DNA of 64,000 bases. Origin: Bacillus massiliigorillae. Lineage in GTDB: Bacteria; Bacillota; Bacilli; Bacillales; DSM-1321. The notes beneath the pieces are model-generated. The model saw only the letters and a program-made list of their open reading frames with translations, searched no databases and was not told the origin of the DNA. Location: contig NZ_HG428741.1 of assembly GCF_000380245.2 (NCBI RefSeq), forward strand, positions 2,301,665-2,365,664. Direction: 5' to 3'. The position numbers and the translations under genes were made by a program. Below, piece by piece: positions 9,480 through 18,640 of this stretch (its first letter is position 1; the number at the start of each line of letters is the position of its first letter).

Positions 9480-10568
9480 AAATCACATAACCCCACTTCA
9501 ATTATTTGGTATTATTTTGCAATCTCAAATAGGTATCGCTATATTAACTATGCCCTATGAACTATTCAAGGAAGCAAAATTTGATAGTTGGTTATCTATT
9601 TTATTAACAGGGCTTTTTATTCAAATATTAATATTTCTTCACTGGTTTCTTGCTCGAAGATATCCAACTTCTAATTTTTTTGAAATCATAACAAAGCTAT
9701 TAGGGAGAAAATTAGGAATATTTCTTTGTTTTTTATATAGTATTTACTTTATATGTTTAAGTAGTATTGTACTATCGTTATACAGCAATATTATAGCTGA
9801 TTGGCTATTACCTCATACACCTCATTGGGTTACGAAAGCTCTTATGATAAGCATTGCAATCTATGTGGTAAAGGATAATCTTCGTGTGATAGGTCGTTTT
9901 TTTTTACTTTGTACATTTGTTTCGATTTTCATGATTCCGTTAACATTTTATTCTTTAAAAGATGGGACTCTGTTAAACATATTACCAATTGGATTTTCGA
10001 ATTACCTCCCTATTTTAAAAGGGACACATGAGGCTTTTTTTCTTTTATAGGATTTGAAATGATGTTAATTATTTTTCCATACGTTAATTCATCCTCTATA
10101 ACAAAATTAAAAGTAACTTCCCTAGCCAATTTGTTTACAACTCTCTTTTACACGTTAATTACATTTTCTTGCTTAATTTTTTTTAATGCACACGAATTAT
10201 CAAGAATTCCTGAACCTGTTCCATATTTAATAAAGTCCCTGAAGCTAACATTAATTGAAAGACCCGATCTTTTCTTTATTACACTATGGATCGTACTAGT
10301 ATCTACTTCTTTCATGAACCATTTATATTCTGCATCCAAAGCGCTAAAGAACCTGTTCTATAAAAAAACGAGAGTATTATTTGTTTACTTGTCAGCATTT
10401 TGTAGTTTAATTATTTCACTCATTTGGAATCTAAAAGAAGAAGTAATTCAATTAGAATTACTTATTTCAAATTGTGGCATTATCTTTATAGTTTTGATAC
10501 CTGCTTTTTTACTTTTTCTATCAATAGCAAAGCAACAGACAGAGGGTGTATCTCATGAAAATAATTAA
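9469..10568 (+). pseudogene. Germination receptor B subunit (GerB-type permease), frameshifted
   Basis: Two consecutive frames encode one 10- to 12-helix amino-acid-permease-like protein. Residues 1-193 stop at 10050 and the rest resumes at about 10050 in the next frame, giving 363 residues, the normal length for GerAB/GerKB. The break is at a run of seven T (10035-10041). With eight T the frame would read 'EAFFSFIGFEMMLIIFPYV' straight through. The gene overlaps the A-subunit gene by 11 nt and the C-subunit gene by 14 nt. If the deletion is real, the receptor should be inactive, because all three subunits are normally needed. A sequencing error is equally possible. Confidence 0.88.
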
Positions 10569-11673
10569 GATTGGAAGCCTTCTTTGTTTTATATTACTCG
10601 CTTGCAGTGGTTGTTGGGATCAACGATTGCTAAAAGATAAAGGGGTTATTACAATAATAAGCTTTGATCTTGTTAAAAAAGAACTGCTTGAAACTGTTGC
10701 ATTTCCAATTTCAATAAAAGGACAAGACACTAGTCAGGAGCAGGAAGCTGTCACCGTTTCGGGTAAAGGTGCTTCCACTCAAGATGCTACTGAACAAATA
10801 AACAAAAAATTTGCAGAGGAATTAGACTATTCAAAAGTACAAGTTTTTTTAATTGGTGAAAAGTTAGCAAAGCAAAGCATTCTCCCTGTAATGGATACTT
10901 TTTATAGAGATTCAAAAAGTCCTTTAAATGCATATGTTGCAATTGTAAAGGGAACTGCAAAAGAAGCATTATCTATTGTACCACCAGAACAACCACTAAA
11001 AGGCGCATATTTTAATGGCTTAATAAAAAGTGCTATAAAATTAGGGGAGTTACCCGAGGTAACCGTTCAAGATACTTCATCTAAACTCGAAGCTGCAGAA
11101 AAGGATATCTTAATTCCTCATATTAAATTAACGGATGAACAAAATAGAGCAACAGTTATTGGATTGGCACTTTTTAATCAAAATCGGTTTGTAGGAGAAC
11201 TATCTAACTTAGAAGCAAAAATGTATTTATTACTTAACGGAGAGAACAGAAAAAAACGAACCTTTACATTTAAAGTATCCAACAAGAAAAAGAATGAATT
11301 AAGTAATCAAGTCACCTTCAACGTACTGAAAATGAAAAGAAATTTAGTTGTTAAAGAAAAATCCGATAATATTGTGGTCAATATTGATTTGGATTTAAAA
11401 TTAAGTATTAAGGAGTATCCAATAGACCATTTAAATCGTGAGGACGTAATACGAGAACTAAATAAAAATATCCAAAAAGAATTAACTAAAGCTGCTAATA
11501 AAACCATTAAGAAACTGCAACAATCGAACTGTGATGGCCTCGGCATCGGTTTACGAGTAAAAGCATTTCACAATGATATTTGGACTAAAATAAACTGGAA
11601 AGAAACATATCAAAACATTCCCATCACCACCAATATTACTACAACAATTATTGACTATGGTACAACGGAATAA
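10555..11673 (+). CDS. Spore germination receptor C subunit (GerC lipoprotein)
   Basis: A 372-residue lipoprotein of the GerAC family completes the A-B-C operon. A short signal peptide ends in a lipobox 'LACSGC', with the family's conserved 'GCWDQR' right after. The ATG at 10555 is chosen, as it follows GAGGGTG at a good distance; a GTG at 10546 is also in frame but less likely. The C-terminal half ends with 'YQNIPITTNITTTI', as in other C subunits. The protein is expected to be diacylglycerol-anchored on the outer face of the spore inner membrane. A hairpin terminator lies about 95 nt downstream. Confidence 0.92.
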   Translation: MKIIKIGSLLCFILLACSGCWDQRLLKDKGVITIISFDLVKKELLETVAFPISIKGQDTSQEQEAVTVSGKGASTQDATEQINKKFAEELDYSKVQVFLIGEKLAKQSILPVMDTFYRDSKSPLNAYVAIVKGTAKEALSIVPPEQPLKGAYFNGLIKSAIKLGELPEVTVQDTSSKLEAAEKDILIPHIKLTDEQNRATVIGLALFNQNRFVGELSNLEAKMYLLLNGENRKKRTFTFKVSNKKKNELSNQVTFNVLKMKRNLVVKEKSDNIVVNIDLDLKLSIKEYPIDHLNREDVIRELNKNIQKELTKAANKTIKKLQQSNCDGLGIGLRVKAFHNDIWTKINWKETYQNIPITTNITTTIIDYGTTE

Positions 11674-11766
11674 TGATTAGACAACATCCCCTATTCACTA
11701 AACGGATAAAAACCGGGATACTATTTTAGACAGATTCCCTTCTCTAGTACCAATATATCCATCTCT

Positions 11767-11802
11767 GAGGTGCTTCCGTTAAGGAAACATCTCTTCTTTT
11801 TT
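11767..11802 (+). terminator. Terminator of the germination operon
   Basis: GAGGTGCTTCC-gtta-AGGAAACATCTC forms a stem with one wobble and one mismatch, followed by 'ttctttttt'. Confidence 0.65.
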
Positions 11803-11934
11803 ACACACTATCTATTTTGGATGATATTTCTCTTTTAACAAAATATCAAGCGAATTTGGTAATTCACAAAAAGAGCTCAATCGTCAATTTACATAATAAA
11901 ATGGATATACCTAATCGCTATATCCATCTTACTA

Positions 11935-12606
11935 CTATTCTTCTAATATTTTAATCATTGTTGTATAGCCCCTCTCCATAGCATAATCAAGTGCTGTCAT
12001 ACCCGATTGGTCACGAAGTTCTTTATTCGCATTATATTCTAGTAATTCTTGTACAATTTGCTGATACACTTCTGTACCGTCAGTTAATGCTACTGCTTCG
12101 ATTAATGCCGTATAGCCAAAATTATTTTGATGATCGATATCTACTTTGCCATCTACTAAAAGTAGCTTCACATTGTTTAAATGTCCTTTTTCAGCTGCTG
12201 GTATTAAAGCATTACCACCAAAGCGATTAAAAATGTTTTGATTTGGCTCAGCATGCTCAAGCATGTACTTTAAAATCTCTGTTTTCCCTTGTGCACCTGC
12301 ATACAGATAGGCGCTATCCTGAATACGATCTTGTTGATTAATGTCTGCTCCCGCTTCTATTAAAAGTTTTGCCACCTCGATATTATTTTTATGTGCAGCA
12401 ATTAAGAGAGGCGTCTCCCCTTTATCATTCGATTCATTAATTAGATATGACGAATCCTTTAAAATTTCTTGCACACTTTCTAAATCATTGTTTTCAATTG
12501 CTTGAATAAGACTATCTGACTGTTGCTTCACATTCTTTTCCTCCCTTTCATTACATCCTGTTAATAGTAAGAAAACGCTTACGATAATGCCAATAAAAAA
12601 CTTCAT
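11935..12606 (-). CDS. Ankyrin-repeat lipoprotein
   Basis: This 223-residue protein begins with a lipoprotein signal peptide ending 'LLLTGCNE' (cysteine 18). Five or so ankyrin repeats follow, e.g. 'KGETPLLIAAHKNNIEVAKLL', split as 'KGETPLLIAAHKNN' and 'IEVAKLLIEAGADIN', then 'GYTALIEAVAL' and 'GMTALDYAMERG'. Ankyrin repeats bind proteins, so an extracytoplasmic scaffold or inhibitor role is possible. The gene is the last of a unit with a response regulator (27 nt upstream) and histidine kinase, suggesting a role in sensing. No specific function is known. Confidence 0.85.
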   Translation of the reverse strand: MKFFIGIIVSVFLLLTGCNEREEKNVKQQSDSLIQAIENNDLESVQEILKDSSYLINESNDKGETPLLIAAHKNNIEVAKLLIEAGADINQQDRIQDSAYLYAGAQGKTEILKYMLEHAEPNQNIFNRFGGNALIPAAEKGHLNNVKLLLVDGKVDIDHQNNFGYTALIEAVALTDGTEVYQQIVQELLEYNANKELRDQSGMTALDYAMERGYTTMIKILEE

Positions 12607-12633
12607 GTAAACCTTCCTTTCACAAGGATATTT

Positions 12634-13329
12634 TCAACTATTAAAGCGATATCCACTGCCCCAGATTGTCTCAATTGGCAACTCCGATAGTTTACCCTTT
12701 TTTAATTTATCTCGAACGCGTCCTACATGAACAACAACTGTAAAAACATCCCCATCTAAATCATCCATATACCATAATTGACGGAAAAGCTGCTCCTTTG
12801 TCCATACGCGATTCGGATGCTCCATAAAGAACACGAGAAGATCAAATTCCTTCGTCGTAAAAATAACTTCTTGACCTAAAACGAATACTTTACGCGCAGC
12901 TTTCTCAACTATAATATTCTTCATCTCTAAATGATCCTGTGCTTGTCCAGTACCTGTCAGTTGCTTATAACGTTTAATATGAGCTTGTACACGTGCCACT
13001 AGCTCACTCGGACTAAATGGTTTCGTCATATAATCATCTGCACCTAACCCAAGACCTCTTATCTTATCGACATCTTCTTTTTTAGCAGATACAATCATCA
13101 ATGGAATATCTTTCTTTTCTCGAATACGTCGACATATTTCAAAACCATTCATTGAGGGGAGCATTAAATCAATGACAATTAAATCAAAAGGCTCATTTAA
13201 TGCTCGATTCACTCCCTCAAAACCATCCGTTACAATTTCTGCCTCTATTTGATGAATTTCTAGATAATCTCTTTGTAATTCTGCAATACTGATATCATCT
13301 TCAATGATTAATATACGTGATGGCTCCAT
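12634..13329 (-). CDS. OmpR/PhoB-type response regulator
   Basis: A 231-residue two-domain DNA-binding regulator. The receiver has the acidic pair 'EDD' near residues 10-12, phospho-acceptor Asp54 in 'IVIDLMLPSMNG', and Lys104-type 'TKPF'. The C-terminal winged helix includes 'FTTKEFDLLVFFMEHPNRVWTKEQL' (given in part as 'TTKEFDLLVFFMEHPN') and 'VWGSGYRF'-like 'IETIWGSGYRF'. The histidine kinase gene ends 15 nt upstream, so the two form a cognate pair. Likely targets include the DUF4822 lipoprotein gene upstream of the kinase, but this is inference. Confidence 0.93.
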   Translation of the reverse strand: MEPSRILIIEDDISIAELQRDYLEIHQIEAEIVTDGFEGVNRALNEPFDLIVIDLMLPSMNGFEICRRIREKKDIPLMIVSAKKEDVDKIRGLGLGADDYMTKPFSPSELVARVQAHIKRYKQLTGTGQAQDHLEMKNIIVEKAARKVFVLGQEVIFTTKEFDLLVFFMEHPNRVWTKEQLFRQLWYMDDLDGDVFTVVVHVGRVRDKLKKGKLSELPIETIWGSGYRFNS

Positions 13330-13344
13330 TTATTGACCCTTCCT

Positions 13345-14796
13345 TCAAGCTTTTTCCAATGTTATTGTCACCGTCGTACCATTATGTAGCTTACTTTGAA
13401 TTTTCACCTGACCATTATGCTGCTCGACTATCTGCTTCACAATTGCAAGACCTAAGCCACTTCCCCCTGTCGTAGATGTACGCGCTTCTTCTCCACGATA
13501 AAAGTGGTCAAATACATATGGGAGTTGTAGTTCCGAAATTCCTTGTCCATTATCTTTCACAACAATTTCAACTATATAATCCACGACTACTACTTCTAAT
13601 ATCACACACAACGGTTCAGTTGTTTTTCTAAACTTCATACTATTTTCTATTAAGTTAGTAATTGCTCGATTCATCTGCATACGATCAATATGGGCGTACA
13701 CATCATCTGCTACATTCAACACAAACTGAACATCTTGGTGATATAACTGAAATTCTTCTACCATATGTGCGAGGAACTTTGCAAGCTGTATACGTTCAAA
13801 ATAGAAATGAACTGCCTCTGCATCAAACTTAGAGTAAAGGAAAAGTTCTTCAATTAATTTATTCAATGCTAGTGATTTAGAATGAATGGTCTTCAAATAC
13901 TTTTCCTGCTTTTCAGGGGTTTCAGCAACTCCCTCCAGTAAGCCTTCAACATACCCAATGATAGATGTAATCGGTGTTTTTAAATCATGAGAAATACTGG
14001 CTATTAATTCTTTACGGTTATTTTCAAGATTTCTCTGATCCTGGATTGAAACTAAAAGCGCTGCTCGCATACTCTCAAAATTAGCTGTCAACTCTTGGAC
14101 TTCTCTTGCTGTATTGGTAGGTATAAGAGGTTCATCGATCATTAAATCTCCCTCTCGCATTTTAGACATAGTCTGTCCTAAATTTTCTAAAGGCTTAATA
14201 ATTGTCTTACGTAAAAGTTGATTTAAAAAGAGCATTGCTGCAATGGATACAAGTAGGATAATGAAAATAATTATAATTCCCCATTTTGTAAGAAAATCTA
14301 AAAAACTACTTTCCTTTTTAAGTACTAAAACGCTACCCTTCGAATTGTCACTATAAAAAAAATCAAACTTAATATAACGATACAGCCTACCTGCATTATC
14401 GATTGTACCCTTCGTTTCAATATTATTTGTATCAAAACTTGGAAAATGCACGATAAGTGATTTTTCTACTAGACCTTTCGAATAATACAAGATTTTCTCA
14501 TCGCGACGGATAACAACCCCAAGTGACTTCTTCTCAATTTGTTTCCATTTTTCATGCGTATCTTGCGCTAAAAGTTTGTCTGGATTTAGCTTGGCAATAT
14601 TACGTAACTCTACGTAAGCAAGCTGCTCTTCTGGACTCAAAGAGCGCTGCTGCGTAAAAGTTTTATACAATGTTTTAGGTGTCGGAACTGAGCCTATTGT
14701 CACATAAAAAACAATGCATAAAATTGCGAGAATGGAGACACTCGCAATAACGATACCTCCAATATATGAAGTTAAGAATCTATTTTTGATTGTCAT
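13345..14796 (-). CDS. Sensor histidine kinase (HAMP, HisKA, HATPase)
   Basis: This 483-residue membrane kinase has two transmembrane helices (about residues 13-33 and 172-192) flanking an extracellular sensor of about 135 residues, then HAMP. 'SISHDLKTPITSIIGYVEGLLEG' (H box; part 'SHDLKTPITSIIGY') holds the phosphorylated histidine. The ATPase domain has 'NLIENSMKF' (N box), 'VKDNGQGIS' (G1) and 'GGSGLGLAIVKQI' (G2). It is encoded immediately upstream of its response regulator, an order (kinase first) that is less common than the reverse. The ligand is unknown; the neighbours point to envelope or metal stress. Confidence 0.93.
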   Translation of the reverse strand: MTIKNRFLTSYIGGIVIASVSILAILCIVFYVTIGSVPTPKTLYKTFTQQRSLSPEEQLAYVELRNIAKLNPDKLLAQDTHEKWKQIEKKSLGVVIRRDEKILYYSKGLVEKSLIVHFPSFDTNNIETKGTIDNAGRLYRYIKFDFFYSDNSKGSVLVLKKESSFLDFLTKWGIIIIFIILLVSIAAMLFLNQLLRKTIIKPLENLGQTMSKMREGDLMIDEPLIPTNTAREVQELTANFESMRAALLVSIQDQRNLENNRKELIASISHDLKTPITSIIGYVEGLLEGVAETPEKQEKYLKTIHSKSLALNKLIEELFLYSKFDAEAVHFYFERIQLAKFLAHMVEEFQLYHQDVQFVLNVADDVYAHIDRMQMNRAITNLIENSMKFRKTTEPLCVILEVVVVDYIVEIVVKDNGQGISELQLPYVFDHFYRGEEARTSTTGGSGLGLAIVKQIVEQHNGQVKIQSKLHNGTTVTITLEKA

Positions 14797-14864
14797 ATTA
14801 ATCTCCTTTCCTCAATTTATAAAGGAGATGCCTTACTTTTTCAAGTAATGGACTTTCTTGTTGT

Positions 14865-15830
14865 TTAAAAACTAAATGATGGCTTCAAATCTCCCTTATA
14901 TGGCTTGTGCTCTACAAAAATTGTTATATCCTTGCCATCCGCATCCTTACCAATACGCTTATAAGTAAACTTGTCATCGTTTAATTCAGTCAGTTCCAAT
15001 ACGGCACCATATTTATTATCACCTATTGATACATGTGCGCGAATTTTATTGTCATGAATCACATCAAAGTAACCATAATCACCACGACTTTTTTCTGTTT
15101 CTATGTTAAAGAATTCATATTGATTTGTATCCCCTTCAAACTTTGCAATACTTAAAAAATTCTCATTATACTTTGTGACATCATTGCCTTTTTCATCAAG
15201 CGCCTTTGTACCTTGCCATAATGTTTTACTAAGAATTGTATCCCCACTCACACGAGTATTAATATTTCCTGTCGAAGTAGTTAACTTTTGATTTTCTTTT
15301 GTGAAGTCTAATTCATTATTCTCATACGGTATATGCTCCACAAACACTTCTATGTCATTACCATTCGCATCTTTATCCATGCGTTTATAAGTAAAAATCT
15401 CATCATTTAATTCAGTCACTTCGACAATGGCTTGATATTTCATCGTTTCTGAAATCAAAATACGCTTCTTACCATCATTTGTCATAAAGAATGTACCTTC
15501 ATCACCACGTGTCTGACCTGTTTTCGCGTCAAAGAATTCATATCGACCTGTCTTCGAATCATATTTTGCCAAACCGATAAATCCAGTATTTTCCTTAGTT
15601 AAATCATTATTATTTTCATCGTAAACACGAGTACCTTGCCAATTTGTACTGCTTAATACATTCACCATTTCTTGACCCTTTGTTAAATGCTTCTCAACTT
15701 GATTGCCTTCCGCCTGTTGATTTTGTACTTTTGAATTGTTTGCCTCATTGTTAGTTGCATCAGAGCATGCCGCTAATAATGTGACTGTGCTAAAAATAGC
15801 GAGTGTTGCGAATTTAAATCTGTTATTCAT
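14865..15830 (-). CDS. Lipoprotein with two DUF4822 domains
   Basis: The 321-residue product has a signal peptide ending in lipobox 'LLAACSD' and an Asn/Gln-rich linker, then two homologous domains of about 115 residues (roughly 60-175 and 195-315). Each starts with 'LSSTNWQGT' or 'LSKTLWQGT', contains 'YEFF', 'RGD', and ends in 'FTYKR..KDA.G.D..VFVEH.PY'. The pattern is the DUF4822 family, known only as small lipid-anchored or secreted domains of unknown role. It lies upstream of the kinase in the same direction, with 68 nt between them. A paralogue is encoded at 18641-19651. Confidence 0.85.
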   Translation of the reverse strand: MNNRFKFATLAIFSTVTLLAACSDATNNEANNSKVQNQQAEGNQVEKHLTKGQEMVNVLSSTNWQGTRVYDENNNDLTKENTGFIGLAKYDSKTGRYEFFDAKTGQTRGDEGTFFMTNDGKKRILISETMKYQAIVEVTELNDEIFTYKRMDKDANGNDIEVFVEHIPYENNELDFTKENQKLTTSTGNINTRVSGDTILSKTLWQGTKALDEKGNDVTKYNENFLSIAKFEGDTNQYEFFNIETEKSRGDYGYFDVIHDNKIRAHVSIGDNKYGAVLELTELNDDKFTYKRIGKDADGKDITIFVEHKPYKGDLKPSFSF

Positions 15831-16064
15831 ACTATATTCTCTCCTTTATCATTTGCTTAACCTTTATTATGAAGCGCAGTTCTAAACTCTATATATCTTA
15901 AATATAAACAAAATATAAATTCGAAAAAAGATGCTGTCCAATAAGTGTTTTGAAGGAATCATTTGAATTTTATCTTGACCAAAAGTGCCAAAAATCAGCT
16001 TTTTTAGTCTACTAAGCAAAAGTGAGATTTAAATGAACACGACTTCAAATGGTACAAAAAGCAT

Positions 16065-16114
16065 AAAAGGGCGTCCAAAAAATGATTTAAAATCACTTTT
16101 CGGACAGCCCTTTT
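16065..16114. terminator. Terminator after copD
   Basis: AAAAGGGCgTCC...GGACaGCCCTTTT with inner arm AAAATGAT-ttaaa-ATCACTTTT, ending the copC-copD unit on the minus strand. Confidence 0.75.
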
Positions 16115-17133
16115 CAATAGAATAGATTCAACATCCAACCAATATACAGAGATGCTATAAAACCAATACTAAATAACAACCCTAAAAAAGCCGATGCTTT
16201 TTTATAAAAGCTTAAAACTATCATACATATAAACAGAAATGACATAACCAGTAATGAAACACCTTGAATGGATAGAACAAATGACACATGAACATTTGAA
16301 GCAAGTGCCTCATATGGTGGTGGCAATGTCCCCATAGTTCCTGTTATTGAAAATATTATTAATAATAGGATACTTTCAATCTTAATCCACGGTTTAGGAT
16401 CGAATGTATGTGAACTAAAAACTCTTTTCGACAGAAAACCATTAATGTATGCAAATACAAGGACTGGGATAATACTTATATGTTTAAGTAGCAACATCTT
16501 TCCGTATGGGATAGACCAAGCATTTACATATTGTACAGGCTCGACAACTTTAAACATAAGAATGAGACCGCTACCTATGATTAAAACGAAGCAAACTATT
16601 GCCATAGGAGAAAAACAACGTAAAAAGGCAGACCAATTTTGTTCGTCTTTCGCAAACCATCCTACCAATAGTAATACGCCCACCCAAAAGGTTGCTAACA
16701 AGAAATGAATTGAATGTGAGATCAGTCCTGTCCAATAAGACAATGAAGCAACATGACCTGCGGATCCCACTGCGATAATCATTGACAGAAGAAAAATAGC
16801 TTGAAGATACTTAGAACCCACTTTATAAAAAGTAATCCATAACAAAGTAGCTGCAAAAGCTATAAACAACCATGCCTTACCTACTTTAAAGTCAGTAAGT
16901 ACTGATACAGTTGCTACATATACGCCTACATCACCTGAAAAGTATGTAATATTTTTCAGAACTGGAGCAAAAGAACAAATGATGATTCCTAAAGTAGAAA
17001 GTAACAAAGTTGTTTTTCCAACTATAATAATTGGTTTTTTGGATTCGGAAACAAATTGCAAAGCTACATAACCTACTAGAAAAGAAAAAAGAATGTAACT
17101 GATTACTTCTGCAATAATTACAAGAATATTCAT
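16114..17133 (-). CDS. copD: CopD family copper transport/resistance membrane protein
   Basis: This 339-residue protein has about eight hydrophobic helices and ends in the CopD domain. The central block 'HFLLATFWVGVLLLVGW' and 'LLLKHISIIPVLVFAYINGF' carry the histidines conserved in the family. CopD proteins are thought to move copper across the membrane with help from extracellular CopC. In B. subtilis YcnJ the two are fused; here they are separate, with copC ending 1 nt upstream. Weak ribosome signals suggest translational coupling. Confidence 0.85.
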   Translation of the reverse strand: MNILVIIAEVISYILFSFLVGYVALQFVSESKKPIIIVGKTTLLLSTLGIIICSFAPVLKNITYFSGDVGVYVATVSVLTDFKVGKAWLFIAFAATLLWITFYKVGSKYLQAIFLLSMIIAVGSAGHVASLSYWTGLISHSIHFLLATFWVGVLLLVGWFAKDEQNWSAFLRCFSPMAIVCFVLIIGSGLILMFKVVEPVQYVNAWSIPYGKMLLLKHISIIPVLVFAYINGFLSKRVFSSHTFDPKPWIKIESILLLIIFSITGTMGTLPPPYEALASNVHVSFVLSIQGVSLLVMSFLFICMIVLSFYKKASAFLGLLFSIGFIASLYIGWMLNLFY

Positions 17134-17134
17134 C

Positions 17135-17683
17135 TTATTTCTTCTTTTTTAATAACATCATAAATCCGGCCACTAATAGAATTCCTAATACGATAATTAT
17201 AACAATTGTCATCACTGACCCATTCTTTGTCTCTTCATTACCAACTTTCGGTTGATCTTGAACTTCTTTCTTTTCTGTACCTGAGTCCTTTTGATCATCT
17301 TTCACTGATACATTGTTATTTATAGCGGCAGTTTGCTCTTTTTCAATATTGAAAGGAATTTCCCCTTCTATGTTATGCCCATCTTCACCAACAATCTTCC
17401 ATTCAATCGTATACTTTCCATTCTCTAGTGGAGTGGAAAGTGTCCCCATCATTTCATTCCCTTTAACTTCTAAATTAGCGAATGGTATTTCTTTATGATC
17501 TATAATTACTTTCATTGAGCTCAACTTTTCAATTTCAGACTCAAATTGCAACGTAATCTGTGATAAATCTTCTTTAATTATTTGTCCTTCACTAGGATTT
17601 GATGAAACTAAACCCGTGTGAGCGTATGCCATCGTAGGTATAATCATTAGTAATAATAAAAAGGCAAATAAACTTTTTTTCAT
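17135..17683 (-). CDS. copC: CopC-domain copper-binding protein, membrane anchored
   Basis: The 182-residue product has a signal peptide cleaved after 'AYA', leaving 'HTGLVSSNPSEG' so that the mature protein starts with histidine, the residue that forms the Cu(II) site with its free amino group in CopC proteins. The beta-sandwich domain ends with 'VGEDGHNIEGEIPF', whose histidine is also conserved. A charged linker and one C-terminal helix with 'KKKK' anchor it to the membrane. It is followed directly by copD, so the pair probably handles extracellular copper. Confidence 0.87.
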   Translation of the reverse strand: MKKSLFAFLLLLMIIPTMAYAHTGLVSSNPSEGQIIKEDLSQITLQFESEIEKLSSMKVIIDHKEIPFANLEVKGNEMMGTLSTPLENGKYTIEWKIVGEDGHNIEGEIPFNIEKEQTAAINNNVSVKDDQKDSGTEKKEVQDQPKVGNEETKNGSVMTIVIIIVLGILLVAGFMMLLKKKK

Positions 17684-17958
17684 TGTAAAGCTCCTTTTCC
17701 ATCATGTTTGTATTTTGATATAGAAAACGCAAATCAAAATTAAGTTTTCACTATCATCATGAGGTTAACAAATTCAAGGAGAAAAGTCCGACAAAAAGAC
17801 TTTGTTTTCATGAAATATTTTTTCAATTGTTGTAATTCATCTATTGTTTTTCGAGAAAATTTATGCTTACTATTTTGAATAGTCTATGTCTTCATTACAA
17901 TTGAATGAAATTTTTGCTGTGCTTAAAGCATCAGCCATTTCCAATTACAATCATTAGA

Positions 17959-18411
17959 CTACACTCTCTCCTTCCAAAGCTTCATTGGATTTTTTTGCCC
18001 TTCATTTAATGGCACTTGTATCATCGAAAGTGAGCGTTCTGCTTTTGTTTTTTGTAAATCCTCATATATTGTTTTAGATTTCCCTAATCCCACTTCAACC
18101 GCATTCTCAACTGAAGCACAATAAAAAACCTTTTCGATTCCAGCAAAGTACATAGCCGTGAGACACATCGGACAAGGCTCCCCACTTGCATACATTGTAT
18201 AATCTGATAGGTTATCCGTTTGCAATCGCTCTTGTGCGCGCCGGATAGCCAGTAATTCCGCATGTCCACTAACATCATAAGTTTTGTGCAGCTCATTAAC
18301 ACCCTCAGCTACAACGTTGTTATTTTTCACAAGTACTGCACCAAAAGGTTGTCCACCCTCACGAACATTTTCTACCGCTAGTTCTACTGCTAGTTCCATG
18401 AATTTGTCCAT
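17959..18411 (-). CDS. Nucleoside/guanine deaminase (CDA fold)
   Basis: A 150-residue zinc hydrolase of the cytidine/deoxycytidylate deaminase superfamily. 'SGHAELLAIRRA' gives the zinc-binding His and the catalytic Glu, and 'GEPCPMCLTAMYF' gives the two zinc cysteines. The length and the C-terminal 'PMKLWKERV' are close to B. subtilis guanine deaminase GuaD, which converts guanine to xanthine. Substrate is inferred from the family only. It is a single gene with no clear partner. Confidence 0.82.
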   Translation of the reverse strand: MDKFMELAVELAVENVREGGQPFGAVLVKNNNVVAEGVNELHKTYDVSGHAELLAIRRAQERLQTDNLSDYTMYASGEPCPMCLTAMYFAGIEKVFYCASVENAVEVGLGKSKTIYEDLQKTKAERSLSMIQVPLNEGQKNPMKLWKERV

Positions 18412-18640
18412 TGCTAAACCTCCATTAATGATATAAATAAAATGCTATTAATGTAATCTTAAAACATTAACAATCGCCTTACTGAAGTCACTATTGATTT
18501 AAAAGAAAGCATTACAATCTTTTGTACTAAACCCGTTACTTCAGTGAACTTCCCTGACAGCTTAAATTTACCAAAAGAAATATAAAGGGAATAAAGAAAA
18601 CAATTCCCTCCTTGATGACGGGTCAATCTTATTTGACGTT

